From: Isoptericola sp.
Lineage (GTDB): Bacteria; Actinomycetota; Actinomycetes; Actinomycetales; Cellulomonadaceae
Reading direction: 5' to 3'
NCBI GenBank assembly: GCA_031180595.1
Contig: JAPSLQ010000012.1
Coordinates: 3,816 to 38,803 of the forward strand
DNA: 34,988 nt
This document shows positions 31,492-34,988 of this stretch, one piece after another; the first letter of the stretch is position 1; every line of letters starts with the position of its first letter. The notes beneath the pieces were generated by a model. It saw only the letters and a program-made list of their open reading frames with translations, ran no database searches and was not told the origin of the DNA. The translations under genes were made by a program, and so were the position numbers.

Positions 31492-31962
31492 TCAGCCCCC
31501 GACGGCCAGACCCACGCCCGCGAGGATCGCCCAGAACCGCAGCGTGCGCCCGAGGACGACGGTCGGCACGAACAGGGCGAGCGGGACGCGGACGCTTCCC
31601 GCCACGACCGACAGCACGAGCAGGGGCGGCAGCCCGACCACGGACGAGACGGCGAGCACGCCGGCCGTGAGCCACGGCCGTCCCACGATCCGCGCGTGCC
31701 AGACGTCGACGCGGTGGCGCCGCGCGCCGACCGACAGCTTGCGCTGCACCCAGCCGGACTCCATCGACCGGGCGGCCAGCAGGTACCAGCACAGCTTGCC
31801 GAGCGCCTGCGCGACGCCGGCCGTCGCGGCCAGGAGCACCAGGCGCAGCGGGTGCGTGCCGGCGTCGAGCTGCGTCGCGACGACGCCGAGGTAGACCTCG
31901 ATGTTCACCAGCGGCACGACCGCCGAGACCGCGGCCACGGCGAACGTGCTCACCAGCAGCAT
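31492..31962 (-). CDS. Small VTT/YqaA-like (SNARE-associated family) membrane protein
   Basis: A 156-aa membrane protein with about four helices: MLLVSTFAVAAVSAVVPLVN, LVLLAATAGVAQALGKLCWY, AGVLAVSSVVGLPPLLVLSV and TVVLGRTLRFWAILAGVGLA. The GLPPLLVLSVVAGSVRVPLA segment resembles the C-terminal part of DedA/VTT-domain proteins such as YqaA. A cytoplasmic basic loop (QRKLSVGARRHRVDVWHA) separates the helix pairs. The ATG has TACTGT exactly 6 nt upstream. The gene is divergent from miaA with just 28 bp between start codons. DedA-family members move or flip lipids; that role here is only an inference. Confidence 0.8.
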   Translation of the reverse strand: MLLVSTFAVAAVSAVVPLVNIEVYLGVVATQLDAGTHPLRLVLLAATAGVAQALGKLCWYLLAARSMESGWVQRKLSVGARRHRVDVWHARIVGRPWLTAGVLAVSSVVGLPPLLVLSVVAGSVRVPLALFVPTVVLGRTLRFWAILAGVGLAVGG

Positions 31963-31968
31963 CGTCGG

Positions 31969-31974
31969 ACAGTA
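31969..31974 (-). promoter_or_regulatory. Putative -10 (TACTGT) of the VTT/YqaA-like gene, leaderless arrangement
   Basis: TACTGT on the minus strand is followed by CCGACG (6 nt) and the ATG. It is only 3 bp from the divergent miaA -10. Confidence 0.5.
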
Positions 31975-31977
31975 CCG

Positions 31978-31983
31978 TACGGT
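31978..31983 (+). promoter_or_regulatory. Putative -10 (TACGGT) of miaA, leaderless arrangement
   Basis: TACGGT is followed by GGTCGGC (7 nt) and the miaA GTG. Its -35 position would lie inside the divergent coding sequence. Confidence 0.5.
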
Positions 31984-31990
31984 GGTCGGC

Positions 31991-32974
31991 GTGATCGTCG
32001 CCGTCGTCGGGCCGACCGCCACCGGCAAGTCGGACCTCGCCCTGGACCTCGCCGAGGCCCTGTCCCGCCCCGGCGCCCCCGCCGAGATCGTCAACGCCGA
32101 CGCCTACCAGCTCTACCGCGGCATGGACGTGGGCACGGCCAAGGTGCCGCCCGCCGAGCGCCGCGGCATCGTGCACCACCAGCTCGACGTGCTGGACCCG
32201 CTCGAGGACGCGTCCGTCGCCCGGTACCAGGAGGCGGCTCGGGCCGACCTGGAGGCGATCGAGCGGCGCGGGGCGCGCGCGGTCGTCGTCGGCGGCTCGG
32301 GCCTGTACGTCCGGGCGCTGCTCGACGAGATGGACTTCCCGGGCACGGACCCGCAGGTCCGCGCCGGGCTCGAGGAGCGTGCCGAGCGCGAGGGGCGGCG
32401 TGCGCTGCACGCCGAGCTCGAACGGCTCGACCCGCAGGCCGCCGCGTCGATCGGCCCGACCAACACGCGACGCATCGTGCGCGCGCTCGAGGTCATCGCG
32501 ATCACCGGCCGCCCGTACACGGCCAACCTGCCGCGCCAGGAGTACGTGCGCCCCGCGGTGCAGATCGGGCTCGACTGCGACCGGCCGACGCTCGACGCGC
32601 GCGTCGAGCACCGGGTCGACCGGATGTGGGGCGCCGGGCTCGTCGAGGAGGTGCGCTCGCTGGCCTCGCCCGGGCAGGGCGGCACGGGCCGGGGCCTGGG
32701 CACGACGGCGGCGCGCGCGGTGGGCTACGCCGAGCTGCTCGCGTGGTTCCGCGGCGAGACCGACGAGGCCGCCGCGCGGTCCGCCGTCGTGGCGAGCACG
32801 CGCCGGCTGGCCCGCAAGCAGATGGGCTGGTTCGGCCGCGACCCGCGGGTGCACTGGCTCGACGCGGGGTCGCCCACGCTGCTCGGCGACGCGCTCGCGG
32901 TCGTGCGGGCGGCCGACGCCGGGACGCTGCCCGAACCGGGTGACGCACCCGTGCGCCGTAGTCTGGGCTCATGA
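31991..32974 (+). CDS. miaA: tRNA dimethylallyltransferase MiaA
   Basis: A 327-aa enzyme that transfers dimethylallyl from DMAPP to A37 of UNN-decoding tRNAs, giving the i6A that MiaB then thiomethylates. The P-loop GPTATGKSDLAL is at residues 7-14, followed by NADAYQLYRGMDVGTAKVP, GIVHHQLDVLDP, VVVGGSGLYVRALLDEMDFP, PTNTRRIVRALEVIAITG, and the C-terminal ARAVGYAEL and TRRLARKQMGWFGRDPRVHWLD. All core elements are present. The GTG start gives a typical short N-terminus and has a leaderless-type -10. The stop overlaps the dapF ATG (ATGA), so the genes are coupled; miaA-dapF adjacency is common in actinobacteria. Confidence 0.96.
   Translation: MIVAVVGPTATGKSDLALDLAEALSRPGAPAEIVNADAYQLYRGMDVGTAKVPPAERRGIVHHQLDVLDPLEDASVARYQEAARADLEAIERRGARAVVVGGSGLYVRALLDEMDFPGTDPQVRAGLEERAEREGRRALHAELERLDPQAAASIGPTNTRRIVRALEVIAITGRPYTANLPRQEYVRPAVQIGLDCDRPTLDARVEHRVDRMWGAGLVEEVRSLASPGQGGTGRGLGTTAARAVGYAELLAWFRGETDEAAARSAVVASTRRLARKQMGWFGRDPRVHWLDAGSPTLLGDALAVVRAADAGTLPEPGDAPVRRSLGS
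32959..32964 (+). promoter_or_regulatory. Putative internal -10 (TAGTCT) of dapF
   Basis: TAGTCT lies inside the 3' end of miaA, 6 nt before the dapF ATG. It suggests that dapF has its own leaderless promoter besides read-through from miaA. Confidence 0.4.
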
Positions 32975-33909
32975 CCTTGCGCTTCACCAAGGGCCACGGC
33001 ACGCAGAACGACTTCGTGCTCGTCGCCGACACCCGCGGCGACCTCGACCTCACACCCGACCACGTGCGCAGGCTCGCGGACCGGCGCGGCGGGATCGGCG
33101 GCGACGGCGTCATCCGGCTCGCGCCGACCGCGGCGCTGGCGCGCGCCGGCGAGCGCGTCGCGGACGAGGTCCTCGCCGAGGAGCCCGGCGCGATCTGGTT
33201 CATGGACTACCGCAACGCGGACGGGTCCGTCGCCGAGATGTGCGGCAACGGGGTGCGCGTCTTCACCGCGTTCGCCGAGGACCTCGGCCTGGTCGACCTC
33301 GCGGGCGGCGGCGAGCTGGCGCTCGGCACCCGCGCGGGCGTCCGGCGGGTGCGCCGCGAGGCGAACGGCTGGTACGCGGTCGACATGGGCCCGTGGTTCC
33401 TGCCCGGCGGCGAGCAGGCCGCGGCCGCCGGCGCCGACGCGCAGGTCATGGTCCACGGGTGGCCCGCGCCGCGGCCCGCACTGAGCGTCGACGTCGGGAA
33501 CCCGCACACCGTGGTGGCGCTCGCGCAGCCCGCGGAGCTGGAGGCGGCCGACCTCACGCGCGTGCCCGCCGTCGAGCCGCTGCCGCCGCACGGGACCAAC
33601 GTCGAGCTCGTCGTCCCGCTCGGCGAGGAGACCGGACCCGACGGCGCGACCACGGGCCGCGTCCGCATGCGCGTGCACGAGCGGGGCGTGGGGGAGACCC
33701 GGTCGTGCGGCACCGGCGCGTGCGCCGCGGCGCTCGCGGTGCGTGCCTGGGCGGCCGGCGGCGCCGCCCAGGCCGCGGCCGGGGGTCCGCCCGACACCTG
33801 GATCGTCGAGGTCCCCGGCGGCGAGGTGCGCGTGCGGCTGCTCCCCGGCGGGCACGTCGAGCTCGCCGGTCCGGCCGAGCTCGTCTACAGCGGCGAGATC
33901 GAGCTGTAG
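32971..33909 (+). CDS. dapF: Diaminopimelate epimerase
   Basis: A 312-aa PLP-independent epimerase that converts LL- to meso-diaminopimelate for lysine and peptidoglycan. FTKGHGTQNDFVLVADTRG is the N-terminal substrate segment. The two catalytic cysteines are in WFMDYRNADGSVAEMCGNGVRVF (about Cys91) and GVGETRSCGTGACAAALAVRAW (about Cys246). VDVGNPHTVVAL and HGTNVELVVPL are also conserved. An internal stretch AGGGELALGTRAG and the GGAAQAAAGGPPD insert are Ala/Gly-rich but normal for high-GC relatives. Four-nt overlap with miaA. With dapA in the same window, two steps of one pathway are encoded about 28 kb apart. Confidence 0.97.
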   Translation: MTLRFTKGHGTQNDFVLVADTRGDLDLTPDHVRRLADRRGGIGGDGVIRLAPTAALARAGERVADEVLAEEPGAIWFMDYRNADGSVAEMCGNGVRVFTAFAEDLGLVDLAGGGELALGTRAGVRRVRREANGWYAVDMGPWFLPGGEQAAAAGADAQVMVHGWPAPRPALSVDVGNPHTVVALAQPAELEAADLTRVPAVEPLPPHGTNVELVVPLGEETGPDGATTGRVRMRVHERGVGETRSCGTGACAAALAVRAWAAGGAAQAAAGGPPDTWIVEVPGGEVRVRLLPGGHVELAGPAELVYSGEIEL

Positions 33910-33915
33910 CTCCGC

Positions 33916-33921
33916 TAGCCT
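33916..33921 (+). promoter_or_regulatory. Putative -10 (TAGCCT) of the last gene, leaderless arrangement
   Basis: TAGCCT in the 19-bp gap after dapF is followed by 7 nt and the GTG at 33929. Confidence 0.4.
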
Positions 33922-33928
33922 CGGCGCC

Positions 33929-34988
33929 GTGACGAGCATGACGACGGACCTTGCCGCGGCCGCGCTGGGTGTCCCGCTCCACGACCCGGTCGACCTCGGC
34001 GGCTCGGCCCGGTCCACGGTGCTGCGGTGCCGCGTGGCCGACGGCGACGCCCGCGGGCGGACGGTCGTGGTCAAGCGGTTCCGCGACGACGACGGCGCGT
34101 ACCTGCACGAGACGACCGGCCTGGCGCTCCTCGACCGCACGCCGGACCTGCTCGCGACCGACGCGGAGCACCGGCTGCTCGTCATGGCCGACCTGGGCGA
34201 CCTGCCGACGCTGGCCGACCTCCTCCTCGGTGAGGATCGCGACGCGGCGTGGTCGGGCGCGCTGACGTGGGCGCGCGAGCTCGGGTCGCTCGTGGGCCGC
34301 TCACGAGGCCGGGTCCCCGAGGCGCGGCACCGCCTCGCCGGCGCCGAGCCGTGGGACGCCAGGGCCGAGGTGCGCGCGGGTGCACGGCGGCTCGTCGAGG
34401 TGGCCGCACCCGGGGTGGACGGGGGTCGCCTCGAGGCCGAGGTGGGCACGCTCGAGATCCTGTTCGAGCCCACCGTCCACGACGTCGTCACGCCGACCGA
34501 CACGTGCCCGGACAACGCGCTGGTCGGTCCCGACGGGTGGTTCTTCCTGGACCTCGAGGGGACCGACGTGCAGCACCCGGCGCTCACCGCCGCCTACACG
34601 ATGCTGCCGTTCGCCACCTGCTGGTGCGTCTTCGACCCCCCGCCGGACCTCACGGACCGGCTCTTCGCGGAGCTCTCCGCGGGCCTGGCCCCGTACGCGC
34701 CCGAGCTGGTCTCGGGCGCGAGCTGGCGTACCGAGGTGCTGCGGGCGAGCGGCGCGTACGTGCTGCTGTCGTCCGGGTGGCTCATGGACGGGGCGCTCGC
34801 GGGCCGGAGCGCGGTCGGTCCCGCCGGGCGCTCGCCGTCGCACCGCCAGCTCCTCGCCTCACGGTGGCGCTGGGCGGCGCTGCACCTGCGCGAGACGCTG
34901 CCCGGCCTCGCCGACGCCTGCGGCGCCGCGGCGCGGTGGGCCGCGCAGACGTGGGGAGCGGACGCCGAGACGACCGGGTACCGGGCCT
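33929..34988 (+). CDS. Kinase-fold (aminoglycoside phosphotransferase-like) protein, cut by the window end
   Basis: This frame stays open from the GTG to the last base (353 codons), so the stop lies outside and the ORF track does not list it. The N-lobe shows RTVVVKRFRDDDGAYLHET with a candidate ATP-binding Lys49. EHRLLVMADLGDLPTLADLL resembles the hinge. The catalytic loop reads DTCPDNALV (Asp191, Asn196), with the D-x4-N spacing of APH/choline-kinase folds, and FFLDLEGTD supplies the metal Asp208. The usual His of HGD is replaced. The region after 210 is helical, with WCVFDPPPDLTDRL and HLRETLPGLADA. The substrate is unknown; resistance is not implied. It follows dapF by 19 nt and has a TAGCCT 7 nt upstream. 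Confidence 0.75.
   Translation, partial: MTSMTTDLAAAALGVPLHDPVDLGGSARSTVLRCRVADGDARGRTVVVKRFRDDDGAYLHETTGLALLDRTPDLLATDAEHRLLVMADLGDLPTLADLLLGEDRDAAWSGALTWARELGSLVGRSRGRVPEARHRLAGAEPWDARAEVRAGARRLVEVAAPGVDGGRLEAEVGTLEILFEPTVHDVVTPTDTCPDNALVGPDGWFFLDLEGTDVQHPALTAAYTMLPFATCWCVFDPPPDLTDRLFAELSAGLAPYAPELVSGASWRTEVLRASGAYVLLSSGWLMDGALAGRSAVGPAGRSPSHRQLLASRWRWAALHLRETLPGLADACGAAARWAAQTWGADAETTGYRA

Overview
The window is about 35 kb of very GC-rich chromosome from an actinobacterium. The conserved gene order (dapA, rnj, ftsK, pgsA, cinA/pncC, clgR, DUF3046, recA, recX, gluABCD, miaB, YbjN and LigB-like genes, miaA, dapF), the actinobacterial SOS box and the many GTG starts all point to Micrococcales. 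A Cellulomonas-like organism is my best guess; that is inference from gene content, not from a marker comparison. I see 33 protein genes, the last cut by the window edge. I found no tRNA or rRNA, insertion sequence, prophage, integron or CRISPR array. No gene-free stretch exceeds 300 bases; the two longest are 12723-12934 (before clgR) and 22423-22625 (recA control region).

Region by region. 1-3.7 kb: an unrecognised small gene, then a minus-strand string of succinate-semialdehyde dehydrogenase, AzlC/AzlD amino-acid exporter and a GNAT acetyltransferase. 3.7-6.4 kb: dapA (lysine/peptidoglycan precursor synthesis) with rnj (RNase J). 6.4-7.5 kb: a TetR repressor divergent from a small four-helix membrane protein, with a strong dyad over the shared promoter. 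7.6-10.3 kb: ftsK. 10.3-11.6 kb: a CapA-like lipoprotein. 11.7-13.3 kb: pgsA-pncC and then clgR. 13.4-19.1 kb: the lhr-nei2 DNA-repair pair. 19.2-22.4 kb: DUF3046, a membrane-anchored phosphatase-like protein and an MBL-fold hydrolase. 22.5-24.4 kb: recA-recX under an SOS box. 24.5-27.9 kb: the gluABCD glutamate-type ABC importer. 28.0-34.0 kb: miaB, two YbjN paralogues, a LigB-like protein, a VTT/YqaA-like membrane protein, miaA and dapF. 33.9 kb to the end: a kinase-fold (APH-like) protein that runs off the window.

Functional themes are DNA repair and chromosome handling (ftsK, lhr, nei2, recA, recX), tRNA A37 modification (miaA makes i6A, miaB thiomethylates it), the diaminopimelate pathway (dapA, dapF), phospholipid synthesis (pgsA), RNA and protein turnover (rnj, clgR) and amino-acid transport (gluABCD, azlCD).

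The most striking structural signal is regulatory. At 18 of the 33 starts a TAnnnT or CAnnnT hexamer sits exactly 6 or 7 nt before the start codon, the signature of leaderless transcription. Several lie in very compact divergent promoters, the extreme case being two -10 hexamers 3 bp apart between miaA and its divergent neighbour. I do not see a clearly new multi-gene system. The best candidates for undescribed biology are the TetR/four-helix protein switch, the holin-like plus phosphatase fusion with its MBL partner, and the DnaA-box-like pair in the recA leader.
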